From contig JAPUEK010000090.1 of the NCBI GenBank assembly GCA_027492585.1, positions 62,001 through 126,000 on the forward strand: a stretch of 64,000 bases of DNA, read 5' to 3'. The notes under the pieces were generated by a model. The model made no database searches. It saw only the letters and a list, made by a program, of their open reading frames with translations, and was not told the DNA's origin. Position numbers and translations under genes: made by a program. The DNA is from Paracoccaceae bacterium. GTDB lineage: Bacteria > Pseudomonadota > Alphaproteobacteria > Rhodobacterales > Rhodobacteraceae. Positions 43,785 through 52,582 of the stretch are shown here, in pieces (the stretch's first letter is position 1; each line of letters starts with the position of its first letter).

Positions 43785-44405
43785 ATGAAAACGCTTCTTC
43801 CTGGCAGCCTTGCCATGGCCATCATCGTCGTGGCCTCCAACATCCTCGTCCAGTATCCGATCGGGCAATGGCTCACCTGGGGGGCGTTCAGCTACCCCTT
43901 CGCCTTCCTCGTCTCCGACCTCGTGAACCGCTTTCAGGGGGTTCAGGCCGCGCGCCGGGTGGTGCTGGCGGGCTTTGCCGTGGGGCTTGTCTGCTCGGCC
44001 ATCGGCACGCAGATCATGGGGGAATTCGGGCCGCTCGTGACGCTGCGGGTCGCGCTCGGCTCCGGTCTCGCCTTTCTGGTCGGCCAGCTTCTCGACGTGA
44101 CGCTCTTCGACCGGCTGCGCCGTTCCGCCTGGTGGCGGGCGCCGTTCCTGTCCACCCTGCTCGGCTCGACCGCCGATACGCTGATCTTCTTCAGCGTCGC
44201 CTTCTCGGCCACGCTGATCTGGCTGGAGCCCGCCAATGACGTGTCCTGGGCCGGGGTTCCGGTGCCGCTCCTCGGCTTTGGGGCGGAGGTTCCCTTGTGG
44301 GTTTCGCTCGGTCTGGCGGATTGGATGGTCAAGCTTCTGATAGATCTTCTGGCACTGTTGCCATTTCGCCTTGCCATCGCAAAGTATGCTGCAAAGCTTG
44401 CGTAA
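43785..44405 (+). CDS. Queuosine precursor transporter (VUT/YhhQ family)
   Basis: A 206-residue membrane protein with six hydrophobic segments. IIVVASNILVQYPIGQWLTWGAFSYPFAFLVSDLVNRF is the VUT-family opening, RVALGSGLAFLVGQLLDVTLFDRLR and LLGSTADTLIFFSVAF follow, and SLGLADWMVKLLIDLLALLPF closes it. Homologues take up preQ0/preQ1 for queuosine in tRNA. AACGGAACC precedes the ATG. The stop is 56 bp before the perfect Shine-Dalgarno element described next. Confidence 0.87.
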   Translation: MKTLLPGSLAMAIIVVASNILVQYPIGQWLTWGAFSYPFAFLVSDLVNRFQGVQAARRVVLAGFAVGLVCSAIGTQIMGEFGPLVTLRVALGSGLAFLVGQLLDVTLFDRLRRSAWWRAPFLSTLLGSTADTLIFFSVAFSATLIWLEPANDVSWAGVPVPLLGFGAEVPLWVSLGLADWMVKLLIDLLALLPFRLAIAKYAAKLA

Positions 44406-44475
44406 AAACTTTTGACAAACACAAAATCTGTGTCACGCTCCCCCTATCGGCAACCATTTGAAAGGAGGTGATCCA

Positions 44476-44532
44476 GTGTCTAGAGTGATATTGGAGAAGC
44501 GTGTCGGGACAGTCATGGGGGGTGTTTTCTAG
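44476..44532 (+). CDS. 18-residue leader peptide before arfB
   Basis: GTG start 7 bp after AGGAGG, reading MSRVILEKRVGTVMGGVF, then TAG. The ribosome site is about as strong as possible while the ORF is tiny and its stop sits in a stem-loop, a layout typical of leader peptides that sense translation. A real small protein is the alternative. No family recognised. Confidence 0.5.
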   Translation: MSRVILEKRVGTVMGGVF

Positions 44533-44604
44533 GGGCAGTCCCCTGGGCAACAAACCACTGATTGGGGTGATCACCTAACTGACCCCATCTCCTTGAACTC
44601 GGGA

Positions 44605-44639
44605 AGGGTTGCCGCACACCGGCAGCCCTTTCTCTTTTT
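44605..44639 (+). terminator. Intrinsic terminator before arfB
   Basis: Stem AGGGTTGCCG / CGGCAGCCCT (one G-T pair) with loop CACAC, followed by TTTCTCTTTTT. This is the clearest factor-independent terminator in the window. It ends the short RNA 60 bp before arfB, so it either separates the genes or attenuates arfB. Confidence 0.85.
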
Positions 44640-44698
44640 GGCCGGGCCACATGGCCCGCCCCCTTGTGGAGCGCCCCCTGCCGGGGCAGATTTTGTCT

Positions 44699-45121
44699 AT
44701 GCTGTGGATCACCGAAACCCTGTTTCTCGCCGATTGGGAACTCACGGAAAGCTTCGTCCGCGCCTCCGGGCCGGGGGGGCAGAACGTCAACAAGGTCTCC
44801 ACCGCGGTCGAGCTGCGCTTCGAGGCGGAGCGGTCGCCGCATCTGACCCCCGCCGTCAAGGCACGACTGAAGAAGATCGCCGGGCGGCGGTGGACACTGG
44901 AAGGCGCCATCGTGCTGCAGGCCGAGGAAACCCGCAGTCAGGCCCGCAACCGGGAATTGGCGCGGGAGCGGCTTGCCGAGATGATCCGTGCCGCGCTCGT
45001 GGCGCCGAAGCGGCGGATCGCCACCAAGCCGACGCTCGGCAGCCAGCGGCGGCGCATTGCGGCCAAGGCCCTGCGCGGCGAGGTGAAAGCCCTGCGCGGC
45101 AAACCGGGGGAAGAGGAATGA
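44699..45121 (+). CDS. arfB: Peptidyl-tRNA hydrolase ArfB (YaeJ), ribosome rescue
   Basis: A 140-residue release-factor-like hydrolase. The catalytic GGQ is residues 26-28 in SGPGGQNVNKVSTAVELRF, and the basic C-terminal tail (RRRIAAKALRGEVKALRGK) is the part that enters the empty mRNA channel of a stalled ribosome. It frees ribosomes stuck at mRNA ends without a stop codon. The ATG at 44699 gives the normal N-terminus MLWITETLFLADWELTESFVRA. It overlaps the phosphotransferase gene (ATGA) and follows a leader-like RNA with a terminator. Confidence 0.92.
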   Translation: MLWITETLFLADWELTESFVRASGPGGQNVNKVSTAVELRFEAERSPHLTPAVKARLKKIAGRRWTLEGAIVLQAEETRSQARNRELARERLAEMIRAALVAPKRRIATKPTLGSQRRRIAAKALRGEVKALRGKPGEEE

Positions 45122-46035
45122 CCCTTGCCGAGGAAGCCACAGCCCTTTGGGGTGGCCGGGTGCTGCGCCTGATCCATGAGCGGGAAAACGCGGTCTATGA
45201 GATGGCCCTGCCTAAGGGGCGCGCGGCCCTTCGCCTGCACCGGGCGGGCTATCAGGAACCCGCCGCGATCCGGTCGGAGCTGTGGTGGTGCGCCGCCCTT
45301 GCCGCCGAAGGGGTGGCGGTGGCCGCGGCCCTGCCCTCCCGCTCTGGCGCGCTGCTGGAGCGGCTTTCGACCGGGCGTCTGGCTTCGGCGATCGCCTGGG
45401 TCGAGGGGGAGCCGCTCGGTCAGGCCGGGGTGCCGTTCACCCGGCCCCTGCCGGAACTGCTGCGTCTGCATCAGGCGCTCGGGCGGCTTCTGGCCGGGAT
45501 GCACAGGGCCACCGACAGGCTGACCCTGCCCGCCGATTTCATCCGCCCCCGCTGGGATGCCGATGGATTTGCCGGCGAAACCCCCTTCTGGGGCCGGTTC
45601 TGGGACCATCCCGCCGCCAGCCCCGAAGAGGCCGCGCTTCTCAGCCGCACCCGCGCCTTCCTGCGCGAGAGGCTGGCCGAGCCGCGCGATTTCGGCCCGA
45701 TCCATGCCGATGTCCTGCGCGAGAATGTGCTGGTCGCGGGGGAGGCGCTTTCGCTGATCGACTTCGACGATTCCGGTTTCGGCTTCCGGCTTTACGATCT
45801 CGGCACGGCGCTGAGCCAGGATCTCTCCGAGCCACATTACCCCGAGATCCGCGATGCGCTGATCGCGGGCTATGCGGAGAGCCGCGCCGCCGATGTGGAG
45901 GGGGTAGAGCTGTTCATCCTCGCCCGCTGCTGCGCCTCGGTCGGCTGGACCATGCCCCGGCTGGCGCCCGACGACCCGGTGCATCGGCGCCAGATCGCCC
46001 GGCTGGTGGCTTGGGCGAAACGGCTCGGGGTCTGA
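45118..46035 (+). CDS. Aminoglycoside phosphotransferase-family kinase
   Basis: A 305-residue APH/ChoK-like protein. YEMALPKGRAALRLHRAGY gives the N-lobe lysine strand. HADVLRENVLVAGEALSLIDFDDSGFGFRLYDLG contains the catalytic loop (H-x-D-x4-N) and the D of the metal motif (IDFDDSG). It is in the homoserine kinase II/SrkA-like group and may phosphorylate a small alcohol or a Ser/Thr residue. Coupled to arfB by overlapping start and stop. Confidence 0.85.
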   Translation: MTLAEEATALWGGRVLRLIHERENAVYEMALPKGRAALRLHRAGYQEPAAIRSELWWCAALAAEGVAVAAALPSRSGALLERLSTGRLASAIAWVEGEPLGQAGVPFTRPLPELLRLHQALGRLLAGMHRATDRLTLPADFIRPRWDADGFAGETPFWGRFWDHPAASPEEAALLSRTRAFLRERLAEPRDFGPIHADVLRENVLVAGEALSLIDFDDSGFGFRLYDLGTALSQDLSEPHYPEIRDALIAGYAESRAADVEGVELFILARCCASVGWTMPRLAPDDPVHRRQIARLVAWAKRLGV

Positions 46036-46059
46036 GAGATTTGGCGGGTGGTGCGCCTG

Positions 46060-46167
46060 ATGCAGGCGCCGGAGGGATTTTGCACCCCTCCGCCATGCCA
46101 CCGGCCCCTTGAACCGGTGGCGGAGCCAGTGGCAAACCCCGCAGGATATTTGAGGCAAGATGAAAGG
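46060..46167 (+). repeat. REP-like intergenic repeat, copy 6 (long type)
   Basis: Starts with GGCGCCGGAGGGATTTTGCA-type box, then a middle segment with hairpin CCACCGG-N9-CCGGTGG (46098-46120), then GCAGGATATTTGAGG and the purine tail (46141-46167). Copy 9 (55024-55124) is the same long form inverted. It lies between convergent genes. Confidence 0.83.
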
Positions 46168-46189
46168 GGGGGCGATCTAAGGGCCGGGG

Positions 46190-47482
46190 TTAGACCTGAA
46201 CCTCCTGCGCGACTTGCTTGCCGACGCCGAAGACGCGCTTGTAACGCGCGATCTCGTCCGCCGGTCCCATGGCCTTGTTCGGGTTGTCCGACAGCTTCAC
46301 CGTCGGGCGGCCATTGGCCGAAACCGCCTTGCAGACGAGGCTGAAGGGCGCCAGCCCGTCGCCCGGCACGAGGCCGCGGAAGTCGTTCGTGAGCATCGTT
46401 CCCCAGCCGAAACTGACCTTCACCCGGCCGTTGAACTGGGCATAGAGCCGCTCGATCTCCTCCACATCCAGCCCATCGGAGAAGATGACGAGCTTCGAGC
46501 GCGGGTCCTCGCCGCGTTCCTTCCACCAGCGGATCGCGGTTTCCGCCCCCGCCGCCGGATCGCCGCTGTCGATGCGGATGCCGGTCCAGCTTGCCAGCCA
46601 GTCGGGCGCATTGCGGAGAAACCCTTCGGTCCCATAGGTGTCGGGCAGCATGATCCGCAGGTTGCCGTCATGCTCCTCATGCCAGTCGGCGAGCACCTGA
46701 TAGGGCGCCTGCGCCAGCTCCGCATCGGAATTGGCGAGCGCCGAATAGACCATCGGCAGCTCATGGGCATTGGTGCCGATCGCCTCGATGTCGCGGCGCA
46801 TGGCGATCCGGCAGTTGGAGGTGCCGGTGAATTTCGCCCCGAGCCCTTCCTGCATGGCCTGCACGCACCAGTCCTGCCAGAGGAAGGAATGGCGGCGGCG
46901 CGTGCCGAAATCGGCGATCTTGAGCCCGTCGATCTGGCGCAGCCGTTCGATCTTTTCCCACAGCCGCGTCATGGCGCGGGCGTAAAGCACCTGCAGCTCG
47001 AACTTGCCGAGCTTGCCAAGAACCGCCCGGCTCCGCAGCTCCATCAGCACGGCGAGCGCGGGGATTTCCCAGAGCATCACCTCCGGCCAGCGGCCCTCGA
47101 AGGTCAGCTCATATTGGCCGTCGCGCTTTTCGAGATGGTAGGCGGGCAGGCGCATCCCCTCGAACCATTCCATGAAATCGGGGCGGAACATCTGGCGCTT
47201 GCCGTAGAAGGTGTTGCCGCGCAGCCAGGTGCTTTCGCCGCGCGTCAGACTAAGCGAGCGGACGTGATCGAGCTGTTCGCGCAGCTCCCCCTCGTCGATC
47301 AGCTCGGCGAGCCGCACTCTGGAGGAGCGGTTGATCAACGAGAACTCCACCGTCGTTTCCGGCTTGTTGCGGAAAATCGACTGACACATCAGCAGCTTGT
47401 AAAAGTCCGTGTCGATCAGCGATCTCACGATCGGGTCGATTTTCCAATTGTGGTTGTGGACCCTTGTGGCGATATCGACCAT
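46190..47482 (-). CDS. pncB: Nicotinate phosphoribosyltransferase
   Basis: A 430-residue enzyme, normal length. [17 protein letters not shown] is the family N-terminus, [19 protein letters not shown] the catalytic region with the phosphorylated His, [14 protein letters not shown] and TYGTEGFL bind PRPP, and [14 protein letters not shown] and [10 protein letters not shown] line the active site. It makes nicotinate mononucleotide in NAD salvage. Its start overlaps the 3' end of the upstream kinase gene by 58 bp, so the two are translated from one message with pncA. Confidence 0.95.
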   Translation of the reverse strand: MVDIATRVHNHNWKIDPIVRSLIDTDFYKLLMCQSIFRNKPETTVEFSLINRSSRVRLAELIDEGELREQLDHVRSLSLTRGESTWLRGNTFYGKRQMFRPDFMEWFEGMRLPAYHLEKRDGQYELTFEGRWPEVMLWEIPALAVLMELRSRAVLGKLGKFELQVLYARAMTRLWEKIERLRQIDGLKIADFGTRRRHSFLWQDWCVQAMQEGLGAKFTGTSNCRIAMRRDIEAIGTNAHELPMVYSALANSDAELAQAPYQVLADWHEEHDGNLRIMLPDTYGTEGFLRNAPDWLASWTGIRIDSGDPAAGAETAIRWWKERGEDPRSKLVIFSDGLDVEEIERLYAQFNGRVKVSFGWGTMLTNDFRGLVPGDGLAPFSLVCKAVSANGRPTVKLSDNPNKAMGPADEIARYKRVFGVGKQVAQEVQV

Positions 47483-49788
47483 GGCGACCCTCCCTCTTCC
47501 GCCTCATCTAAGGCAAGTCCGGGGGAAAGGTCAAAATGATCCCTCTCTGCGGCGATGCGGGTGAGAAGGGCGTAAAGCTCCGCCCGCGCGAGGGGTTTGG
47601 TCAGCACCCCGTCCAGCCCTGCCTCAAGACAGGCCGCTTCCTGATCGGCGGAGGAATAGGCGGTCAGCGCATGGATCGGGCAATGCCGCAGACCCGAGGC
47701 CGCCTCATGGGCGCGGATGGCGCGGGTTGCCTCCAGCCCGTCCATTTCCGGCATGGAGACATCCATAAGCACCAGATCGGGCGGCTTGGCGCGATACATG
47801 TCCACAGCACTCCGGCCATTCGCCGCCTCGGCCAGTGTTGCGACCGAGCGTTCGAGCAGTTTTCGGGCGATGAGACGGTTGGTGCGGTTGTCCTCGGCCA
47901 GAAGCACATGGAGCCGGGTTTCGGGAACAGGCGCGCGGGCAGGTTCCGCCGGAAGCGGTGTTTCCGCAACGCGGCTGAGGCGGATGGTCAGGGTGAAGAC
48001 CGAGCCTTGACCCAGCACCGAAGCCACCTCGATGTCACCGCCCATCTGCTGCGCCAGAAGGCGGGAAATGGTCAGCCCCAACCCCGTGCCACCGAACTGC
48101 CGCGAGATGCCCGGATCGGCCTGGGTGAAGCTTTCGAAGACATGGCCGATCCGGTCCGCCGCGATGCCGATGCCGGTATCCGCAATGGCGATCCGCAGAA
48201 TGTCCGGCGCCTCCCCCGCCTCGACCCCGGCTTTCCCCCCGGCGGACGGAGGCGCTTCCGGATGAATTCCCAGAACTGCGCTCACCTGGCCCTCGGCGGT
48301 GAATTTCACCGCATTGCCGATGAGGTTCAGCAGGATCTGCCGCAGCCGTCCGGCATCGCCCCGGTGGCGCGGCAGGTGCGCCGGAATCTCGGCCGAAAGG
48401 GTGATGCCCTTGGCCCGCGCCGTCGGACGCAGCAGGTCGAACGCGCCGGTCAGGCAATCGGCCACGGCAAAGGGCTCCGCCCGCAGTTCGGCCTTGCCCG
48501 CCTGGAGCTTCGACAGGTCGAGCACATCGTTGATCACCGTCAGCAGCGCACGGGCAGAATCGATGATCGTGCCGGTATACTGGCGCTGCGTCCGGTCGAG
48601 CTTGGTATCCTCCAAGAGCTCCGCCACGCCGATCACCCCGTTCATCGGCGTGCGGATCTCATGGCTCATCGTGGCCAGAAACTGCGATTTTGCCTGCGCG
48701 GCCGCCTCCGCCTCCTGCCGGGCCTTGGCAAGCTCCGCGGCATGGGCCTTGGCTTCCGTCACGTCACGTTCCACGGCGATGAAGACCTCCGGGCTGCCGT
48801 CGGGGCGCAGCACCGGGGTCATCGACACCTCCATCCAGATGAGCTGGCCGTCCCGCCTCCGGTTGCGGAGTTCCAGCCGGCAAGGCCGCCCTTCCTGCTG
48901 GGCGCGGCGCAGCGTGGCGAGCGCATCGGCCGAAGTGTCCGGCGCGTCGAGCAGGGCGCTCGGGATCTGGCCGACCGCTTCGGCAAAACTGTAGCCGGTG
49001 GTTCGGGTAAAGGCCTCGTTCACCCATTCGATGCGGCCGTCGGGGCGGGTGAAGATCACGCTGTCATTGGCGTGCCGGGCGACGAGCGCCAGCCGTTCCG
49101 CCTTGCGTGCCGCCTCTGAAAGACGGGATTGCGCCGTCCTGAGCGCCGACTGCTCCTCCAGCAGGGCGCGCTCGAAGCGCACCCGCTCCGCCTGACCCTT
49201 TTCGACGGCACTGATGAACAGGGTGGCCGTATAGGCGATGATCAGCATGGCGAGGAGGAAGAACCATTCGCCGGGAACCGGATGCTCCAGATTCTCCCAC
49301 AGATCGTAGCCGAGCATCCCCGCCCCGGTCATGGCATAAACGGCGATGCGGGCGTGGGTGCCTTCGGGGAAATGGCGACGCACGAGGCCGGCATTGATCA
49401 CGGCAGCCATGAGAAAGGCGGCGGCGAAGATCCGCGCCTCCGCCACGGGGATGAAGCGCCAGCAGAGCGTGACGCAGGCGGCGATGGTCAGGCCCTGCAC
49501 CGCTGCCGTGATCGCCGCCATCCGCCGGGCAAGCGCATCGGTCCGTTGCCGGTGCAGGAGGTGATGGAGGAGCAGGCAATCGACAGCTTCCCCGCCCACG
49601 GCCATCAGCACGGCGGCAACCCCCATCCATGGCGCCCCGAGGGCTGCCAGCGTCGCCGCCCCCACCCCGGTCATCACCTGCCGCGCCAGAAAATCCCGGG
49701 TGCGGCCCCGCGCATAGCGCAGGAACAGCCCGCCGGGACTGTTCCTCTCCAGAAAGATCTGCATGGCGCTGCCGACGCCTTCGGTCAT
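47425..49788 (-). CDS. Hybrid sensor histidine kinase
   Basis: A 787-residue protein. The N-terminal ~180 residues hold about six membrane segments. A PAS domain follows ([31 protein letters not shown]), then HisKA with [16 protein letters not shown], HATPase_c with [23 protein letters not shown] and GTGLGLTIS, and a C-terminal receiver domain with [10 protein letters not shown] and [12 protein letters not shown]. No HPt or output domain. The ATG at 49788 has AAGGGG upstream. It lies between pncA and pncB on the same strand and overlaps pncB, so its signal may concern nicotinate metabolism, by context only. Confidence 0.92.
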   Translation of the reverse strand: MTEGVGSAMQIFLERNSPGGLFLRYARGRTRDFLARQVMTGVGAATLAALGAPWMGVAAVLMAVGGEAVDCLLLHHLLHRQRTDALARRMAAITAAVQGLTIAACVTLCWRFIPVAEARIFAAAFLMAAVINAGLVRRHFPEGTHARIAVYAMTGAGMLGYDLWENLEHPVPGEWFFLLAMLIIAYTATLFISAVEKGQAERVRFERALLEEQSALRTAQSRLSEAARKAERLALVARHANDSVIFTRPDGRIEWVNEAFTRTTGYSFAEAVGQIPSALLDAPDTSADALATLRRAQQEGRPCRLELRNRRRDGQLIWMEVSMTPVLRPDGSPEVFIAVERDVTEAKAHAAELAKARQEAEAAAQAKSQFLATMSHEIRTPMNGVIGVAELLEDTKLDRTQRQYTGTIIDSARALLTVINDVLDLSKLQAGKAELRAEPFAVADCLTGAFDLLRPTARAKGITLSAEIPAHLPRHRGDAGRLRQILLNLIGNAVKFTAEGQVSAVLGIHPEAPPSAGGKAGVEAGEAPDILRIAIADTGIGIAADRIGHVFESFTQADPGISRQFGGTGLGLTISRLLAQQMGGDIEVASVLGQGSVFTLTIRLSRVAETPLPAEPARAPVPETRLHVLLAEDNRTNRLIARKLLERSVATLAEAANGRSAVDMYRAKPPDLVLMDVSMPEMDGLEATRAIRAHEAASGLRHCPIHALTAYSSADQEAACLEAGLDGVLTKPLARAELYALLTRIAAERDHFDLSPGLALDEAEEGGSPWSISPQGSTTTIGKSTRS

Positions 49789-49865
49789 CCCTTTCCCCTT
49801 CGCTTGCCGCAGGGGCAAAGCTAGGGCCAAAGGGTTAAGGCGCGGTAAGCAGGATCACGCCCGGA

Positions 49866-50474
49866 TCAGGCGGCCCAGATCACCCCGGCGGCGAGGGTCT
49901 TTGCCCGCGCCTCTGCCAGAGAGCCGTTGAGGTCGATGGCCCGGCAGGCCCCTTCGAGCAGTGTCACCCCGAAGCCGAGCCTTGCGGCATCGAGCGCCGA
50001 ATAGGCGACGCAGAAATCGGTGGCGAGCCCGGCAAGCACCAGCCGCTCCACCCCTCTCGTCCGCAGATAGCCTTCGAGCCCGGTGGGCGTGCGGTGGTCG
50101 TTCTCGAAGAAGGCGGAATAGCTGTCGATGGCGGCGCGGAAACCCTTGCGGACGACAAGCTGCGCGGGATCGGTGGCGAGGCCGGGATGGAACTCCGCCC
50201 CCGGGCTGCCCTGCACGCAATGGGTCGGCCAGAGCACCTGCGGGCCGTAGTCCATCTCCGTGACAGAAAAAGGCGCGGCGCCCGGATGATTGGCGGCAAA
50301 GCTCGCATGGTCCGCCGGATGCCAGTCCTGGGTCAGCACCACCACCCGGAATTCGCGCATGAGCGCGTTTATGCGGGGAATGATCTCGTCTCCACCCGCC
50401 ACGGCAAGCGCGCCACCGGGGCAGAAATCATTCTGGACGTCGATGACGATGAGGGCTTCGGTGGCAGGGCGCAT
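49866..50474 (-). CDS. pncA: Nicotinamidase
   Basis: A 202-residue cysteine hydrolase of the isochorismatase fold. The catalytic triad is D12 (VIDVQNDFCPGG), K (VVRKGF) and C (LATDFCVAYSALDA), and metal ligands D and H lie in TQDWHPADHASFA. It converts nicotinamide to nicotinate, the substrate of PncB encoded downstream on the same strand. The hybrid kinase starts 77 bp after its stop. Confidence 0.93.
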   Translation of the reverse strand: MRPATEALIVIDVQNDFCPGGALAVAGGDEIIPRINALMREFRVVVLTQDWHPADHASFAANHPGAAPFSVTEMDYGPQVLWPTHCVQGSPGAEFHPGLATDPAQLVVRKGFRAAIDSYSAFFENDHRTPTGLEGYLRTRGVERLVLAGLATDFCVAYSALDAARLGFGVTLLEGACRAIDLNGSLAEARAKTLAAGVIWAA

Positions 50475-50585
50475 GGCGGTCTCCGTTCCGGTTTGCCCAT
50501 GGGTAGGGCGCAGGGGGCCTCCGGTCAATCGGCTGTGACAGCGCGGCCCCTTGCCGGGCGGACGGCTTTGGCCTAGCGCTTTGCC

Positions 50586-51515
50586 ATGCTGACCATTGCC
50601 GCACTTTACCACTTCACCCGCTTCGACGATCCCGCCACCCTGCGCGCACCGCTTCTGGCGCTGTGCGAGGGGAAGGGGGTCAAAGGCTCGATCCTCCTCG
50701 CGCGTGAGGGGGTGAATGGCACGATCGCCGGGCAGCCGGAGGCGATTGCGGCGGTGCTGGCCCATCTGCGCGCCCTGCCGGGCTGCGAAGGGCTGGAGCA
50801 CAAGGAAAGCCATGCCGGGGCGATGCCCTTCGGGCGCCTGAAAGTGAAGCTGAAGCGCGAGATCGTCACCATGGGCCAGCCGGATGTGGACCCTCTGGCC
50901 CGCACCGGCACCCATGTCGCGCCGCAGGACTGGAACGCGCTGATCTCCGACCCCGAGGTGGCGGTGATCGACACCCGCAACGATTACGAGGTGGCCATCG
51001 GCAGCTTCGCCGGGGCGGTCGATCCGGAGACGCGCAGCTTCCGCGACTTCCCCGGCTGGTGGCAGGAAAACCGCGGCCGCTTCGCCGGCAAGCGCATCGC
51101 CATGTTCTGCACCGGCGGCATCCGCTGCGAGAAATCGACGAACTACCTCCTCGGCCAGGGGGTGAGCGAGGTCTATCACCTGAAGGGCGGCATCCTGAAG
51201 TATCTGGAGGAGATCCCGGAGGAGCAGAGCCTCTGGCAAGGACAATGCTATGTCTTCGATGGCCGCGTCTCGGTCGGGCATGGGCTGGTCCCCGGCGGGT
51301 ATGAAACCTGCCACGCCTGCCGCCGCCCGATCACCGCCGAGGACAAACAGCACCCCGCCTATGAGCGGGGAGCCTGCTGCCCGGCCTGCGTGGACGAATA
51401 TGACGCGACAGACAGGGAGCGATTCCGCGAGCGCCAGCGGCAGATGGATCTGGCCGAAGCGCGGGCGGCCAAGGCCGGGGGCGCTTCGCCCCCCGGACCC
51501 CCAGAGGATATTTGA
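50586..51515 (+). CDS. trhO: tRNA uridine(34) hydroxylase TrhO (UPF0176)
   Basis: A 309-residue rhodanese-containing protein. The N-terminal acylphosphatase-like domain has [16 protein letters not shown]. The rhodanese domain has [13 protein letters not shown] and active-site [15 protein letters not shown] cysteine-rich region follows ([19 protein letters not shown]). It forms 5-hydroxyuridine at tRNA position 34 using prephenate-derived chemistry in the known pathway. The last dozen residues ([12 protein letters not shown]) and the stop are encoded by a REP-like repeat, so the tail is probably not conserved. Confidence 0.93.
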   Translation: MLTIAALYHFTRFDDPATLRAPLLALCEGKGVKGSILLAREGVNGTIAGQPEAIAAVLAHLRALPGCEGLEHKESHAGAMPFGRLKVKLKREIVTMGQPDVDPLARTGTHVAPQDWNALISDPEVAVIDTRNDYEVAIGSFAGAVDPETRSFRDFPGWWQENRGRFAGKRIAMFCTGGIRCEKSTNYLLGQGVSEVYHLKGGILKYLEEIPEEQSLWQGQCYVFDGRVSVGHGLVPGGYETCHACRRPITAEDKQHPAYERGACCPACVDEYDATDRERFRERQRQMDLAEARAAKAGGASPPGPPEDI

Positions 51516-51528
51516 GAAGAGAAGAAAC
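51475..51528 (+). repeat. REP-like intergenic repeat, copy 7
   Basis: Hairpin around CGGGGGCG-CTT-CGCCCCCCG (51476-51494), bridge GACCCCCAGA, then GGATATTTGAG and AAGAGAAGAAA. It overlaps the trhO 3' end and provides its TGA. Copy 8, 120 bp on, is the inverted version. Confidence 0.82.
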
Positions 51529-51650
51529 GAAGTATTAACCCAGAATCGCCATCCTGGATTTGCGGAACAGGGAGGGATCCCGATGGCCGCAAGAGGAGAA
51601 GATTCCCTGCTCCGTTGGCTCGGGGCAGGGCGTCATTTCCTGAAGTCCTG

Positions 51651-51703
51651 ATTTCTTCTCTTTGCAAATATCCTCTGGGGGTCCGGGGGGCGAAGCGCCC
51701 CCG
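51651..51703 (-). repeat. REP-like intergenic repeat, copy 8
   Basis: Inverted partner of copy 7: a pyrimidine tract TTTCTTCTCTTTG, then AAATATCCTCTGGGGGTCCG and the C/G hairpin GGGGGCG-AAG-CGCCCCC. The 122 bp between the copies hold no convincing gene. It lies just beyond the 3' end of the IclR gene. Confidence 0.82.
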
Positions 51704-51726
51704 GCCGCTTGCCGAAAGTCGCAGCC

Positions 51727-52491
51727 TTACCCCGGAAACCCCCAGGGCTCCGCCGCCGTGCCAATCGCCGCCGCCGCCGCGCGCAGCCGGTCTGCCGCCG
51801 CCTCCAGTCGCTCCAGCGTGCTGCGCGCCGTGGTCGAGGTCAGGGACAGCGCACCGATCCCCCGTCCGCTGCGGCTCAGGATCGGCACGGCGCAACAGAT
51901 GATGCCCGGCTCATGCTCCTCCCGGTCGAGCGCATGGCCTGCCTCCCTGATACTCGCCAGCTCGGCACGCAGGGCGGCGGGGGTGGTCAGGGTCTGCGGG
52001 GTGAAGCGGTGGAAGGATTGCCGCTCCAACGCGCGCAGCAGGGCCTCTTCCGGCAGATGGGCCAGCATCGCCTTGCCGACCCCGGTGCAATAGGCCGGGC
52101 CGACCTTGCCGGTCTGGGCGAACATTTCCACCGGGCGGGCGGCGTTGCGCTTGTCGACATAGACCACCTGCCCCTGATCGAGTTGCGCCAGATGGATCGT
52201 CTCGCCCGTCTCCGCCGCAAGCGCGTCGAGCCAGGGCCGCGCGATCGGCGCGAGAGAGCTTTGCGCCCAGGCGGCATGGGCAAGCCGCACCAGCCGCAGG
52301 CCGAGCGCATAGCGGCCTCCCTCGTCCTGCGCCACCAGTCCCTGCGCCACCAGCGTCTGCAAGAGCCGGTAGAGCGTCGCCTTGGGATAGGGGCTCGTCG
52401 CCAGCAGTTCGGCAAAGCGCACCGGCCGGCCGGCCGCCGCCACCTGCTCCAGCACATCGAGCGCCTTGCCGACCGTGCCTTCCGCTTCCAT
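51727..52491 (-). CDS. IclR-family regulator of the sugar-acid operon
   Basis: A 254-residue IclR protein. HTH RFAELLATSPYPKATLYRLLQTL; effector domain GETIHLAQLDQGQVVYVDKRNA and CTGVGKAMLAHLPEEA. The ATG at 52491 is preferred; 20 further in-frame residues upstream look non-coding. It is divergent from dgoK-dgoA-lactonase across a 91-bp region with a TTYCA-type palindrome, so it probably responds to a galactonate-type sugar acid or KDGal. Confidence 0.88.
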   Translation of the reverse strand: MEAEGTVGKALDVLEQVAAAGRPVRFAELLATSPYPKATLYRLLQTLVAQGLVAQDEGGRYALGLRLVRLAHAAWAQSSLAPIARPWLDALAAETGETIHLAQLDQGQVVYVDKRNAARPVEMFAQTGKVGPAYCTGVGKAMLAHLPEEALLRALERQSFHRFTPQTLTTPAALRAELASIREAGHALDREEHEPGIICCAVPILSRSGRGIGALSLTSTTARSTLERLEAAADRLRAAAAAIGTAAEPWGFPG

Positions 52492-52509
52492 GCCGCCCCC
52501 ATGCCGATC

Positions 52510-52573
52510 TTGACAGGCAGGATCTTGCCGCGCATGATTTCCAATATGCAAGACTTAGTTTCAAATAATGGAA
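52510..52573 (+). promoter_or_regulatory. Promoter and operator of dgoK
   Basis: TTGACA (52510-52515), 17 bp, CATGAT (52533-52538) form a good sigma70-type promoter. The imperfect palindrome TTTCA-N5-TGGAA (52559-52573) follows around +15, where a bound IclR/KdgR-type repressor would block transcription. It overlaps the ATG at 52568, supporting the start at 52583. Confidence 0.55.
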
Positions 52574-52582
52574 CTTCATGAG

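Larger units (their letters stand above)
44461..44639 (+). ncRNA. Short structured RNA with perfect Shine-Dalgarno and 16S-tail mimic
   Basis: AAAGGAGGTGATCC (44461-44474) is the exact complement of the 16S rRNA 3' tail. An 18-codon ORF follows, whose stop codon overlaps the perfect stem-loop AGGGG-CAGT-CCCCT (44531-44544). Further on, palindrome GGTGATCACC (44566-44575) contains GATCACCT, which can pair with AGGTGATC of the Shine-Dalgarno; GGGGT/ACCCC (44564-44586) encloses it. The unit ends at an intrinsic terminator (44605-44639), so a transcript of roughly 180-200 nt is predicted. TTGACA at 44412-44417 could be its -35, but no matching -10 is seen. It precedes arfB. Confidence 0.6.

Noticed and set aside
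44412-44445. Promoter of the short RNA before arfB
   Set aside because: TTGACA at 44412-44417 is good, but the bases 16-18 bp on do not form a -10 and the next TAT-like element is about 26 bp away, so it was not annotated as a promoter.
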